A stretch of 64,000 nt of DNA from Anagrus nilaparvatae (GCA_022575985.1 JAKSXM010000007.1:55706501-55770500); one strand, 5' to 3'; positions 24,432-36,744 are shown, numbered from the stretch's first letter. A program made the numbers and translations. Notes: generated from the sequence alone by a model not told the origin.

Positions 24432-26059
24432 ATATAGTTTTATTAATTATTAATTAATCGACATTTTATTTAATTACACGTTTGACGCCCAAGAGCTTAT
24501 CTACCTACGTGTAGTTTTGTTTTTGCATACTAAATTAATTTCAAAACCAAAATTTATGTATTTCAAAATGTATATCCCCATGTAATAAAGTCTCAACTTT
24601 CAGAATCTGATGTAAATTTGCGATCAAATCAACTGCAAACTCAATATTTCGGGTCAAAGTTGGCCACTAAAAAAAATCGACAAGTTGCTTATCAGTATTG
24701 TAAAATTAATTAAGTATTCAAAATAATAAAATTGGAGCTTACGATATGATGGCGTTAAGTATCTTATGCAAATAAAATATTTTAAATCTTAAGATTATAT
24801 TGTATTGGACTAAACCTGGTTCAAAGAAAATGTAATTTTATCCACATGCATTCTATGCGGAACTCCATTATCGTTGAATTTATATGAGAATTGATTACAA
24901 ACTGATGTTTTTAATGCTTCTGAAATAGCTGGTTGACAACGGATTTTTTTAATTAGTTTAAACTTTTGTATGCTAAGGCTAAAGTTCTAAAGGCTAGTTT
25001 TATTAAATAAATAAAATATAAAATTAATATAATTGCAATTTTCGCAGCAACTTAAGGTACTTGATTTTTAGATTCTATCGGTGAGAGATTTCTTTTAAAA
25101 TTGGTCATGAAAAATTTACAACTGACGGACTTTGAATGAAAACTTGCACTAAAAACTAAAACCAACAAAAATTTGATAGGATAAGAAACTAGGCTATTAT
25201 TATGACAACACCCTGAAAACAACAAAAACTACTCGATTTTAAGGGTTTATTTTTGCAATGTTTCAGAAGAAGGGTCAAAAATAACTAACTAATAACATTT
25301 TTTAAAGAAAAATTAAGAAACTATTAAGACTTAAACGTCAAAAATCGTAATTTGACTATGAGGGCTAAGTACAAAAAGTTTATACTATCTCCGAAACTGA
25401 AAAAAAAAACTTTTACATGATAAAAGATTATTTTTATTTGCTTCTTTTTTAAATAAAATTTTGGTAACTACTTAACCGTATTTTGGCCATTAAGGACTTA
25501 GATTAAATGAATTTAAAAATTTTTTTAAAGAACAAAATTTTTATTTAGGAGGGGAGTTTAATAATTTTGGAACTCCAAATAATACAAAATGGTTATAGAT
25601 AATTTATTTTGTTGAAAAAACATGACAACCACCTTCCGTTCATGCCATTAAGCCTTCTTGGACTATAGAAACACAGAGTTTGACATTTTTAAATAGGGTT
25701 CTTTGGTAATTTTTAATAGAACGCTGCAACCTCATTAAGAAATCAAACACTGGTTGTGCCTATTTTTTTATATAATTCTCTTACTGTTATTATCAACAGC
25801 CCAAATACCCATTTTCTGCCAAAAATGACCAATTATTTGATGCCAAAATTGCAATTTTCTATAGAGAAAAGGGTTTAGGTCTCAAAAAATTTGTATTGGC
25901 TCCAAGTTTACAAAAATTTCTTTCCTACCTCTCTTCAATTATTTATTAGCCAGATATAATAATTTATAAACTCCCAAATTTGATTTTTCAAAAAGTGTCT
26001 ATTTTGATCTCTATCTTTGTAAAACCATAACTCCAAAACAACTCAACCAAATCAAACAA
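24432..26059. other. No gene seen
   Basis: AT-rich sequence with diverged repeat fragments at about 25,800-25,960 related to those at 23.2-23.5 kb. No coding signal. Confidence 0.4.
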
Positions 26060-26395
26060 GAGAATATAAAATACCCTGCCAACTAGCTGGCACTAAGGTT
26101 CCTCTGCCACAGATATCACCGATTACAAGCATGCAATCATACATACATTAACTTTAAAAAGTTTTTTTTATTGATCAAAAATTTTGGAACAAATTTAAAA
26201 AAAAATTAATTATCAGATTCGAGATATCGAATAAAAACCATATTTTCAAATATAAGTACTTTCATGGAAATAAATGAGGTATTACATCCAAATTAAAAAA
26301 AAAAAAAGTAGTTTGAGATTTTTTCAATTGATGAAAAAATTTTTGAAAATTCTTAATTCCATAATAGTTGTGAAATTTCACCGGTTACACACACA

Positions 26396-26427
<32 letters not shown>

Positions 26428-26690
26428 TACATACTTTTTTTAAAAATCGGTTTTTTAGCTTCCTGAGGTCCCAAAACGTGCTTATATGCCAAAAAATCAA
26501 AAATCAAAATTTGACGCATCACAATGGTTCCTCATTGAGGAACCAAAAATGTTGAGATCTAAAAGCCTTTGTTTTCAAAAATTGCATTTTTGGGAGCAAT
26601 TGAAAAATTGGTCATTATGGGATTTAATGGACTACAAAGGTATGAGAATTTGTGATAAAAAATTGCAGTTTTTGGGGCATAAAAAGTGAC
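26060..26690 (+). mobile_element. Tandem-array element, short copy (Helentron-associated-like)
   Basis: The left end ACCCTGCCAACTAGCTGGCA (nearly palindromic core TGCCAACTAGCTGGCA) is followed by AAGCATGCAATCATACATAC. Then comes a single array monomer with AAGTACTTTCATGGAAATAA (about 26,253), a (TC)/(CA)n tract at 26,386-26,432, and the right part TTTTTTAGCTTCCTGAGGTC / CCAAAACGTGCTTATATGCC. The same order occurs at 27.0-29.5 kb and, reversed, at 63.0-62.16 kb. Left end, ~155-bp tandem repeats, microsatellite and right flank is the layout described for Helentron-associated interspersed elements; here it is inferred, not proven. Short frames over it are incidental. Confidence 0.6.
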
Positions 26691-26999
26691 GCTTGCACAA
26701 AAAAATGGTGCCAACCAGAAGTGTTTTGGTTAATTAGAAAGGTTGCATAAATCCATCTTGAATTCCTGTAAAATTTATCAAAAAACCCTATTTAATAACA
26801 TTAAATCCTTCGTTTCTAGGCCCAGAAGGCCTGCTGGAATAAATACAGGCGTTTCGGCCTGTTTTTTAAACATAATAAACTGATGCATTAGAATTTTGAG
26901 TTATTTGGTGTTACGAATGTATCGAACATCCTTTTTTAATTATAAAAAAAAAAATATTAAAACTCAGAAAAAATCAAAAACTTTATTTTTGCAGTGAAG
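26691..26999. other. No gene; GC-rich hairpin piece
   Basis: Contains AGGCCCAGAAGGCCTGCTGG at about 26,819 and a small stem ACAGGC/GCCTGT (26,845-26,862) followed by a T run. Compositionally unlike its neighbours; probably a fragment of a dispersed element. Confidence 0.35.
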
Positions 27000-29364
27000 T
27001 GCATTATAAAATACCCTGCCAACTAGCTGGCACTGAGGTTCCTCAAACAATGGTCTTTAAACTTCAATATGCAATAAATATTATTGATTACAACCATGCA
27101 ATTATACATACATTTTCCTTTTTTACTAGGTAAAGTAGACCATTAAGATCATTTTGTTATTAAAGTAAAAATTCTAGCGTCCATGGATTGATCGCGCCGG
27201 CGTTAATGGATTTTAAATCATTTTTGCATAATTAAAAAGAGATAAATATAAAAAAAGCTAATTTTATTATTTTTTTGTAAAATTTTATTAGAATATATAA
27301 TTATCCCTCAATAAAATTGGCTCGTAAAGGCTGTTATTATTTCAAAAAATTTTATCCCTTAATAATTAAAATATTGAGTAACATGATTTTTTTGTTTTGT
27401 CAAAGAAATGGTTGGCAACTTAATTTTAAAATGGTTGGCATCTTAATTTTAAAATGCAAACATAACCATTTAATATTTTTAGGCTGTTTATTATTGTTTA
27501 TAATTTCATTAAGCTGCATACATAAATAAACATAGCAACGAACAGAATAATTGGAAGAGGAAGTCAAAAAGAGGCAAGATTTCCATCATTCTTTCTTGTG
27601 TGTTATAATTTATATCAAAATAAAAAAAAAATTGTGATCGGCCGGATACAAAAAATTACTATAAACTAAATTTATAAAATTTGTATTAAAATAAATTAGA
27701 TATGTCCAATACGAAAAATAAATTTGATGTTTTATGTATTTTTTTGTAACGAAGATTTTGAAGAAAAAAATTTTCAAAAAATTAATTATCAGATTCAAGA
27801 TATCGAGTAAAAACCATACTTTCAAGTATAAGTACTTTCATGGAAATGAATGAGGTATTACATCCAAATTAAAAAAAAAAAAGTATTTTGAGATTTTTTT
27901 AAAAAAAAAATTTTTGGAAAAAAAAGTTAGGTATTCGTTCGATAATTGTTTTGGAATATCACTGGTTACAATATTTTAAAATATTAATACTTTCATAGAA
28001 TTAAAAGAGGTATTACACCAAAAAAATATTGCAATTTTTTTTATTTTTCTTTTTTTTTAATTTAGAGAATAAAAATTTTGAAAAAATTAAGTATCAATTC
28101 CAAAAAATTACTGTAAACGAGTTTCTTAAAACTAGTACTTCCATGGAAATAAATTAGGTACTACGTCCAAAAGGAAAAAAAAGTTTCGTATTTTTTGTAT
28201 TTTTTTGTGAAAAAAATTTTAGGAAAAAAATTTTCAAAAAATTAAGTATCAGATTCGAGATATCGAGTAAAAACCATACTTTCAAGTATAAGTACTTTCA
28301 TGGAAATAAATGAGGAATTACATCCAAAATAAAAAAAAAAGGGGGGGTTTGAAATTTTTTGATAAAAAAATGTTTGGAAAAAAATTAGGTCTTAATTCGA
28401 TAATGGTTTTGAAATATCACTAGTTACAATATTTTCAGATATTAGTACTTTCATAGAATTAAATGAGGTATTACACCAAAAAAAAAAAATATATTGCAGT
28501 TTTTTTTATTTTTCTTTTTTTTTAATTTTGACAAAAAAAATTTTGAAAAAATTAAGTATCAGATCCAAAAAATTACAATAAACAAGGTTCTTAAAATTAG
28601 TACTTCCATGAAAATAAATTAGGTACTAAGTCCAAAAAGAAAACAAAATTGGTATTTTTTGTATTTTTTTGTGAACAAAATTTTAGAAAAAAAATTTTCA
28701 GAAAATTAAGTATCCGATTCGAGATATCATTTGAAAACTATACTTTCAAATATAAGTACTTTCATGGAAATAAATGAGGTATTAGATCCAAATTAAAAAA
28801 AAAAAGGGGGGTTTGAGATTTTTTGATAAAAAAATGTTTGAAAAAAAAATTAGGTCTTAATTCGATAATGGTTTTGAAATATCACTAGTTACAATATTTT
28901 CAGATATTAGTACTTTCATAGAATTAAATGAGGTATTACACCCAAAAAAAAAAAAATATTGCATTTTTTTTATTTTTCTATTTTTTTCATTTTGACAAAA
29001 AAAATTTTGAAAAAATTAAGTATCAGATCCAAAAAATAACAATAAACAAGGTTCTTAAAACTAGTACTTCCATGGAAATAAATTAGGTACTACGTCCAAA
29101 AAGAAAAAAAAAATTAGTACTTTTAGTATTTTTTTGTGAAAAAAATTTTAGAAAAAAAATTTTCAGAAAATTAAGTATCCGATTCGAGATATCATGTAAA
29201 AACCATACTTTCAAATATAAGTAGTTTCATGGAAATAAATGAGGTATTACATCCAAATCAAAAAAAAAAAAAGTACCTCGAGCTTTTTTGGTGAAAAAAT
29301 TTTTGAAAAAAAAATTAGGTCTTAATTCCATAATATTTGTGAAATATCACCGATTACATACATA

Positions 29365-29409
<45 letters not shown>

Positions 29410-29515
29410 ACACATACAGACTTTTTTTAAAAACAGGTTTTTTAGCTTCCTGGGGTCCCAAAACGTGCTTATATGCCAAAAAATAGAAAATCAAATTTTG
29501 ACCTAACAAATAGTA
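27000..29515 (+). mobile_element. Tandem-array element, long copy (Helentron-associated-like)
   Basis: The left end ACCCTGCCAACTAGCTGGCA is at 27,009, then about 640 bp of unique AT-rich sequence. A tandem array occupies about 27,774-29,340, followed by a (CA)n tract at 29,367-29,418 and the right part AGCTTCCTGGGGTCCCAAAA / CGTGCTTATATGCC. It is the same order as at 26.06 kb but with about ten times more array. The open frames on both strands of the (CA)n tract are spurious. No transposase or Rep/helicase gene is present, so it would be non-autonomous. Confidence 0.6.
27774..29340 (+). repeat. ~460-bp higher-order tandem array (3 x ~155 bp)
   Basis: Equivalent positions (AAATTAAGTATC-GATTCGAGATATC) occur at about 27,774, 28,232, 28,698 and 29,163, giving periods of 458-466 bp. 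Each unit contains three diverged monomers of about 155 bp, marked by AGTACTTTCATGGAAATAAA, AGTACTTTCATAGAATTAAA and AGTACTTCCATGGAAATAAA, followed by GAGGTATTACATCC-like sequence. This is higher-order organisation, with a stable three-monomer unit that has been amplified. Confidence 0.85.
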
Positions 29516-29547
29516 TATTTTTACCCATGGCCACAAAAGTAAAGAAT

Positions 29548-29725
29548 GACCCAAATCGCAAGTTAATTACCGTCCGAGGCGAAGCCGAGGATGGTAAACT
29601 GCGATTTGGGGCATCCTTTTTTTGTGGCCAAGGACAAAACATAATTTTCCTTGCTCAGTGTCGAGAAAATGCGTTTTTTCGAATAGCGCAGCGGCCAGAA
29701 AACACGCACTTTCTCGACACTAACA
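29548..29725 (+). repeat. Twin hairpins, dispersed repeat
   Basis: Hairpin 1 (about 29,548-29,612) has stem CCCAAATCGCAAGTTAATTA against GTAAACTGCGATTTGGGG, with CCGAGGCGAAGCCGAGG at its tip. Hairpin 2 (about 29,659-29,722) has stem GTGTCGAGAAAATGCG against CGCACTTTCTCGACAC. The segment GTAAAGAATGACCCAAATCG recurs with changes at about 56,738, and a more diverged copy is at about 35,212. It lies directly downstream of the array element and may be its right end or an independent element. Confidence 0.65.
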
Positions 29726-29750
29726 TGAAAAAGAAATTTTAAATTATTTC

Positions 29751-30409
29751 CCATTAACCATGATTAAATTATTTGAATACATTTTTAGGACTTTAATTAA
29801 TTAACGAGAACGAGTTTGATTTAACATAAGAATTTTATTTTGATAAATAATAAAAAAGAAATTAATTGAAAAATTTTATACAAAACAAAATGAAAATAAA
29901 TCTAAGTTACTTTAATTAACTATGAGAATTTAACTTCTGTAAATGAGACTAAGTTCTCTAATATCAAAAATGAAAAATATTCTAAGTTCATTACTCTCAT
30001 ATAATAAGAGAGATGCGACACAAGTCCTTTAAATTTGCTCTTAGAAGAGCTATTCTCCCCGAAGTCTGTTCCCCAATTACCAAAATTCTGTTTCCAATTT
30101 ATTAGCTCACCTTGGTTTTGCGAGGCTCAGGTGTTCCCTCTCTTATGATAGTTGCGTAATGAACTCATTTACATTTACAATTAATATTTTAATTTTTATA
30201 AGTGGGAATTTTGAGTCCCTATTTTTTCAGTAACTTTTATATTAATTTTATTTTCATGCATTAGTTTTAATTTGTATGTATTGAATTTATATAACTCAAA
30301 TGTATATTTCGCTACTTAAATTATTCAGATATTGCGCTATTTTATTAAATATATTTTTATTTATTTTATTCTTAAATGCATACGCTGCAACCTAACTCGA
30401 AATTATACT
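29751..30409. other. No gene seen
   Basis: AT-rich. A slightly less biased patch at about 30,010-30,150 (CTCACCTTGGTTTTGCGAGG) has no recognised function. Confidence 0.4.
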
Positions 30410-30680
30410 AAGTCTACTAACCCGGATTTTTATAATTTCTTATTATTACCTTTGCTAGTATCTGTTAAGATTCTAAATCCAAATTATTCCAATTCCCTAA
30501 ACTCATATTATTCTAAGCTCTAATCAAAATTGTAGAAGTATTCTAAGTTCCTAAACCCGGATTATCTTAAGTACCAAAATTTAAATTATTCTTAGTCCTA
30601 GTTGACCCACCCCCCCCCCCCCTTGATTTTAGGAATCTCAGGTTACCCCTTCCTACAAACATGTTTCATGTTTTTATATA
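30410..30680 (-). repeat. Minisatellite element, copy 2
   Basis: On the minus strand: lead AAACATGTTTGTAGGAAGGG, a 13-base homopolymer (C run at 30,610-30,622), then units such as GGAACTTAGAATACTTCTAC and GGGAATTGGAATAATTTGG, ending with TTAGAATCTTAACAGATACT. The order and ends match the copy at 55.29-55.55 kb closely. Confidence 0.7.
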
Positions 30681-31039
30681 ATTAGTTTTGATGATATAAA
30701 TAATAATAAATTATTTATTAAAATCTTGCGCAGAAATAATAAAAATATAAATTTTGTAACTAATATTACATCATTCAAAAAAATACAAATAAATAATTTG
30801 AGCTTTATATGTTCTTTATTTGCATTTATTTTTTATAGAAAGTGTGAAAGCTCTTTGAGGAACCAAAAATGTTTTAAAACGAATTAAAATTTTTAAGTTG
30901 ATTTGTTTTATTTATACTCACAGATTATCGAACGAGTTATAATAATTATTATTAATGAATTTTACGTCTGATTGACACTTTAAATATTGATATTTAAGCT
31001 CAATCTGAGCAAAGCTTGTAAAACCGAAAAATTTTAAAA

Positions 31040-31098
31040 TTATTTAAACTATTTTAAATATGATCAGCTTCGCTCTACCCGTCGTTGACGGTATCTAG
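31040..31098 (+). mobile_element. Helitron-like 3' end
   Basis: AGCTTCGCTCTACCCGTCG is followed by TTGACGGTATCTAG and then T. CCGTC-GTT-GACGG is a perfect small hairpin, three bases later comes CTAG (fits CTRR), and the next base is T. This is the diagnostic layout of a Helitron 3' terminus. Copies with changes are at 33,071-33,106 and, on the minus strand, 11,191-11,226. I could not locate the 5' TC end or any Rep/helicase gene. Confidence 0.45.
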
Positions 31099-32380
31099 TA
31101 AATAGAAACATAAAAGTAAAAATTAATTTTGTAAATATATTTGATGCCTAGTTACTTTGAGTTTAAAAAAAAAAAAGTAAATAAATAAATGAATAATTTA
31201 AAGTTAATGCAAGTGCATAGTGTTTAGTATTACTCTTATACACCTTTAAAAAGTATAGTAAATATATATATATGTATACTCAAATGTATAGTCAAAGAGA
31301 AACAAACCCGTCAAGAGTTAAGTTTCAACATCTATATAAATAATACCATTACTTGTACTGCAAACAAACGCACGAGCAGAAACTACAACTCAGAGAAACA
31401 AAAGGTCTCCATATAAACTAGACGAGATACATCTTTACGCACCAGGGCAAATGAACGTTTTGCCAGAGAAATACCCTCTTTTCTCTATATTTTAAATAAT
31501 ATGTACATACGTATGTATTTATTTATTTATTTATATACGTAAAGGAAATAAACTAAAGAAAACGCAAACCAAATAATTGAACACGTTCTGGATATTCTAA
31601 TTTTGTGGACTCCTCTCCGTGTTCTTGTAAATAACTTAGAATTTATTGCAGATATTAAGCTTTATTATCAAAGGTAAAATTAAATACAGAAAGCTTTGAA
31701 TTTATTAAATTGAAATTTTTAATTATATCTCACTTTTTTATCTAAAATGATAATTATATTAGAACTCGATATCGCACTAAAAAAGCAACATTTTTATTTT
31801 TTTAAATTTACGTTAAGTATAATTAGTCTGAAAAAAATTCGGCAAAAATTCTTTTTATTAATTTATGTAGTATTTTAATCGGATTCTAATCGAATAAATA
31901 AGTTTTCACACTTTACCGAACACTCGTACTACTATTGTAATTTAAAATATTTGTTGCCTTCCTTAGCGTACAAGGTGTTCAGAAATTTCCGATTTTATTA
32001 CGAACTAATTTAAGGCGTAATTTTATGCACTAATTTTAAGCCCGAATGACAAAAAAGGTATTGACAATACTTTCTGAGAATACTCTTTTCGCTACTGACT
32101 TTAGTCGTCGTGTAGCATATTTTTAAATTGGGATCAAATATCCATGCATTTATTTATAATAATTTTTTAATGAAAGAGACAAATAGTTCATTCTTTCCGC
32201 TAAATCTTTTTATTAATAAGGCAGAACTAATTTTTAAGGATACTTCCCCCTATAATTGAATGCTCTTCAATAAGACCCAAGCAGAAGTTGGATCCAAAGC
32301 GCCCAGCTCTGATCATTTTGGCATTTATGACGCAATAGCTATTTATTAAACAAGGTAATAAATATTGGTTTTGGCATTGC
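31099..32380. other. No gene seen
   Basis: AT-rich with a (TA)n-like patch at about 31,262-31,276 and TTTATTTATTTATTTATA at about 31,518. The stretch 31,360-31,480 is less AT-biased but has no recognisable coding or regulatory signal. Confidence 0.4.
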
Positions 32381-32530
32381 ATGCAGTTGTATGCACGAGC
32401 AAGCGTAGCGAGCGAGTGCAGACAGCATGCAAAAGTCGAACCCAATATTTTTTTTCATGTTCTAAAATATAGTTTTACATATAATGGGCAAAAAACCCGT
32501 TTCCCTAGGGGAGAAAATAGGCTTTTTTTT
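32381..32530. repeat. Dispersed repeat with GCATGC palindromes
   Basis: GCAGACAGCATGCAAAAGT at about 32,418, then a stretch ending in AAAACATAG-like and AAATGGGCTTTTTT-like sequence. It is shared with about 36,746-36,840. The segment GCGTAGCGAGCGAGTGCAG before it is GC-rich and locally palindromic (GCATGC at both sides). Family unknown. Confidence 0.5.
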
Positions 32531-33070
32531 ACTAGATATGTAAAGTATATAAACATTTTACAGGTTTTATTTGTTTAAAAAAATAAACATTTTCAATTTT
32601 TTTTTTATTTTCTAGTGCTAAATACCGTAAAGTATTGAAATTTTAAAACTCAGAAAGAAAGTTATCTTACAAATGTAAATAGAGATGTTGAAGATACGAC
32701 GTTTATTAAAAGGCAAGGATGCATTATAACTGTGGTTTTTGAGGTATTTTAAAGTAAATTGCAATTACTACTTGAATAGAATCAATGACAAACGCGCTCA
32801 CTTGTTAACGTCTCAACTTTAAATAAACGTAAATTGAATTAAATTTTAACTTTTCCAATGTCAGTGAACAAATGAATGCATCACAAGTTTTGTCAGTAAT
32901 ATAAATTAATATACACTTGTTTAATGTGCATCTTAAATCAAAAGTATGAGTCACTTAACTTCCACTTACGGTAGCGAAAGAATATAGATTGAAATGTCTT
33001 ATTTAGTCTTATATATACATTAATGTTGAACTCAATACAAACAAAACTTTCAAAACCCAAAAATTAAAAA

Positions 33071-33106
33071 TAGCTTCTCTTTTTACTTGTCATTGACGGT
33101 ATTTAG
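33071..33106 (+). mobile_element. Helitron-like 3' end, diverged copy
   Basis: AGCTTCTCTTTTTACTTGTC then ATTGACGGTATTTAG followed by T. It matches the end at 31,098 with CTAG changed to TTAG and a weaker hairpin (TGTCATTGACG). Confidence 0.35.
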
Positions 33107-33183
33107 TAATGATATGATAAAGAAACAAGTTTTGTTTGTGACTCCAAAAAGCTTTTCCGGGAAATTAAGTTAAAATGTACGTG

Positions 33184-33587
33184 CACTGTAAAAAGTAACT
33201 TTTTTATATAAACAAAATAATTAGAGCATTTTCGAAAAATTAGTAAATTTTCAAAAAAGTTTGTAAATATTCGATAAAAATCGTCAATTTACTAAATTTT
33301 GTACATTAACAAAAAATTCGAGTATTCTCGCAAGAAAAATTGATAATTTACAATTTTTTTCGAAAATTTACAAAAAATATTTGTTAATTTACGAAGCATA
33401 GTTATGAATTTACAACTTTTATCGTAAATTCACAAAAAAAATCGAGAATTTTCAAATTTTTCGTTAATGTACTAAATTTAGTAAATAAGATTTTTATCGA
33501 ATATTTACAAATTTTTTTTAAAATTTACTAATTTTTCGAAAATACTCTAATTTTTTTGTCAAAGTAAGGAAGTTACTTTTTACAGTG
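33184..33587. mobile_element. Palindromic MITE, copy 2
   Basis: It begins CACTGTAAAAAGTAACTTTT and ends AAGTTACTTTTTACAGTG. It is about 404 bp and almost entirely self-complementary, homologous to the element at 9,221-9,636. If the element is taken as ACTGT...ACAGT, the flanks carry a direct GTGC on both sides (33,181-33,184 and 33,587-33,590), a possible 4-bp target duplication. Confidence 0.85.
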
Positions 33588-36500
33588 TGCTTGAATTAAA
33601 TTTTAATTTTTTTTTTAAATTAATTTATTTTTAGAGTCAGTATATACCAAAAATATAATTAAAAAATATTTTAGACAAGTAAAAATTCGCAGATATGTAT
33701 AGTGAGATAAATAATTGCGTGATCATAGAAGCATAAAATTGCTGTAATAAACATGCTTTTAGAAATACCGAATCGTGTCCAAAAACTAATCAGGTCATCA
33801 ACAGAATGAAAAAAGTCATGTTTCAAAAAACGTAAGCAATCTGATTGATTATTTTTGTAATGTAGTGTTCATAAAATGTCGATTCTTTTACATAATAGGG
33901 TAGAGCTTCGCTTTTTGTTCTATAATTAATAAAAAATGATAAAAATTTAAAAGAAAAAAAAATGGTTTTACGGAGAAATGAATTTTTAGGATTTTCAATA
34001 TAAATTTTTATTCAATAAAAACTAATTGTATAAAATGAAATATTTTTGTCATGGTTTATATTTTTATTAAGAAATTCAAAGAACTCTATTAATATTTGTT
34101 TGCATAAATTAATTGCATGTAATATTTGATTCAAATTTATTTGTTATTGAAAAATACCGAATAAAATTATTTATCATTATTTTTTTCATAACTTTTATAT
34201 AGAAATTTTTTTAAATTTTTTGATGTTAAATACTATTGGAGAATCTCACATTCCAATTTTGAGAGAATGTCATATTTCTCTTTGTAACATTTATATTTTT
34301 AACTTCGACTAGAAATATTTTTGTTTACTAAATGCGATTACAGGGCCTAGATTCTGCATTTATATAATCTATAACATATCAGGCGAGAAACAAAAAAAGT
34401 ACTAACTTTTAATAAAATATTGAATTTTATAACCAAACTGCATCGCGAAAACTACTACCATTTCTAAAAACATTTGTTTTCAAATGCGCAGTGCCACAAA
34501 TTGTGTATGGTATGGCTGCTTATCACTGTAATATGAATGCTGAATTAGGTCCCAGCGCTATGTACCTCGGGCCTGTAACCCTTCGCAGTTAACAATATAA
34601 ACATTTCCAAGAGCCATTGCAGAATATTATTAAGTATAATACATTTTGAAACCATAGTTTTTAAAAAATATTTACAAATAAAATAAAATTAACCTAATTA
34701 AAAAAACCTTAAACTGATAATGAAAAATGCTGAAAATTTGTCAAAAATTACGTTTCAAGAATACCCCTATACTGGACACATTTTTTTTATAAACGGTACA
34801 AGCTATGATTCTGGCGTCAGAATGGCTATTTTATTTTTATACACCATACAATTTTCAGGATTTAGTTACTCTCATATATACGCATACCTCTTATACAATA
34901 GTAGTTTTTGTACGTAAAGCAAAATTTTTCTTTTTGTTAACTTCTATATCTTATATTCTTTAACATATAAACTTTTGCTCGTAGCCTATTGTTAGTTCTT
35001 TTTTATCTCTATAAAATCTATATAATGAAAATAAAAAAAAAATTGTTTTTGTTTTACAATTTATGAGAATTCAAGTGTATTATTGCCTTAGTATATTCAA
35101 GCTTGATTTTTTTTTTCGAATTTTATTTATTTTTAAAGAATATAAATTGTGAAAAAAAATGAGAATAATAAAATTTTTTAAAATTTTAGGTAATAAAAAA
35201 TTATAGTATATTGCGACCCATGGCCAGAAAATTAAAATACCCAAATTGGGTTACATAAGATTTTTCTGCATCACTGGCTTTCAATAATGTTGCAGTCTTA
35301 AAAACGAAGGATGTCTTCAAAACTTTGTCAAATACTTATTGTAAATAAAAAATTTAATTAATCAACTGTATTAGCTATGAAAATTGAGTGTTTCTATTAT
35401 TTAACTTAAAAATTATTTCAATTCCACAATTTTAATTATTCTTATTCATAAAAGTTGTATTTTTCCCTAGAGATCTATTCTTAATACAGCAATCTAAAGA
35501 TAAATTTTGGTTTTTCTTAGGGAAAAAATTTCGTCCAAAAGCTACTACTTTTACCTTGGGGATCATACAATCATAATTACTTTTCAAAGCCAAAAAACAG
35601 TATTACGAAAAGGAACCCTTGACTGAAAAACTTTAAGGTAAGGCATAAAATTAATTACAAATAAATATGTTATTCGAATTCTGCTTATATAAGTCAATGA
35701 ATAATCAAAAAAGGCCACCTGACTGCTCCTATATAAAAAAATAAGTGTTCTAAAGCATTAGTAACTATTTGAATCTTACGTTTTTATAATTGTTAGCATT
35801 GCTTTTCGGACTCAAAAAAATTTAATTTTTGATTAATAAATAAAATTTAAACATAAAAATAAAACCATATTTGTAAAAATGTAACTTTATTTACTTATAT
35901 TACATTATGCAACTTTAAAAAATAATTTTGAAGCTTTTATGACCAGTAAATTTTTAAAATTGCAGAGATAGTAAAAGAATACTGTTAATACATTTGAATG
36001 TTTTTCCTCTTGCACAAACGCATTAAAAAACATATTTTTGTGAGTATAATAAAAAAAAAATAAAATAAAAAAGCAAGTAAGAGAGTGATGCTATAAGGAA
36101 AATAAATTTTAATTGTTTAGCTTTTTCAGTATCTCAGTATAAATTTAGCTTAAAACTTCAAAACTCCGTGTACTCCTTTTAGTGGGTGACTTGATTACTA
36201 ACTCAAGCCACATGGATGAGCAATTTCATTTGAATTCACCCTAATACAACTTCCGTTTTGCAATTATAAATGTATCGAGTTTTCAACCTGAAACGAGATA
36301 TTTTCCAATTTTCTCACTCTACCTTCTTATATTATAATGTGTTTCTACTTTTGCATACAAATTGACTGAATCAGGATATTGTTTTTATAGAATATTTATA
36401 CCTTATTATTATTTTTTTTTGTATATTTATTCTATAATCTGAGCATCTGTGTTTGGTTATCATGTAATCAGTAAAAAAAGTTAACCATATTAATATAATT

Positions 36501-36744
36501 ATATTGCGACCTTATTACACTAGTGTACTGAATATATTAATGAAAATTAGTTGTAGAAATGTTAGAAACTTTTAAATGGATAAATTTTCTTCTTTTTTTT
36601 AAATCTGATTGGTATTGGTAACTAAATAAATAAACAATGCAATAAAGAGTTAAAAATTTAAAAGAGTTAAAAAGAACCTCAAGTAGATTTTTTTTCAGTG
36701 TCAAAAAATTTTTTAAACAAGGGACAAAATTTTTGTTTTGACTT
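33588..36744. other. No gene; old repeat fragments
   Basis: About 33,790-33,930 is a diverged single arm of the hairpin family at 24.0-24.2 kb (GTAGAGCTTCGCTTTTTG). About 35,212-35,262 (TATTGCGACCCATGGCCAGA) is a diverged relative of the repeat at 29.52 and 56.71 kb. A less AT-rich patch at 34,495-34,600 has no identified function. The 65-codon frame at 34,720-34,917 has no motif and no support. Confidence 0.45.

Noticed and set aside
26845..26867. Rho-independent terminator-like stem and T run
   Set aside because: Shape fits, but the window is eukaryotic and there is no gene upstream; more likely a fragment of a dispersed repeat.
29288..29554. ORFs on both strands near 29.4 kb
   Set aside because: They run through a (CA)n tract (His/Thr and Cys/Val runs); simple-repeat artefacts.
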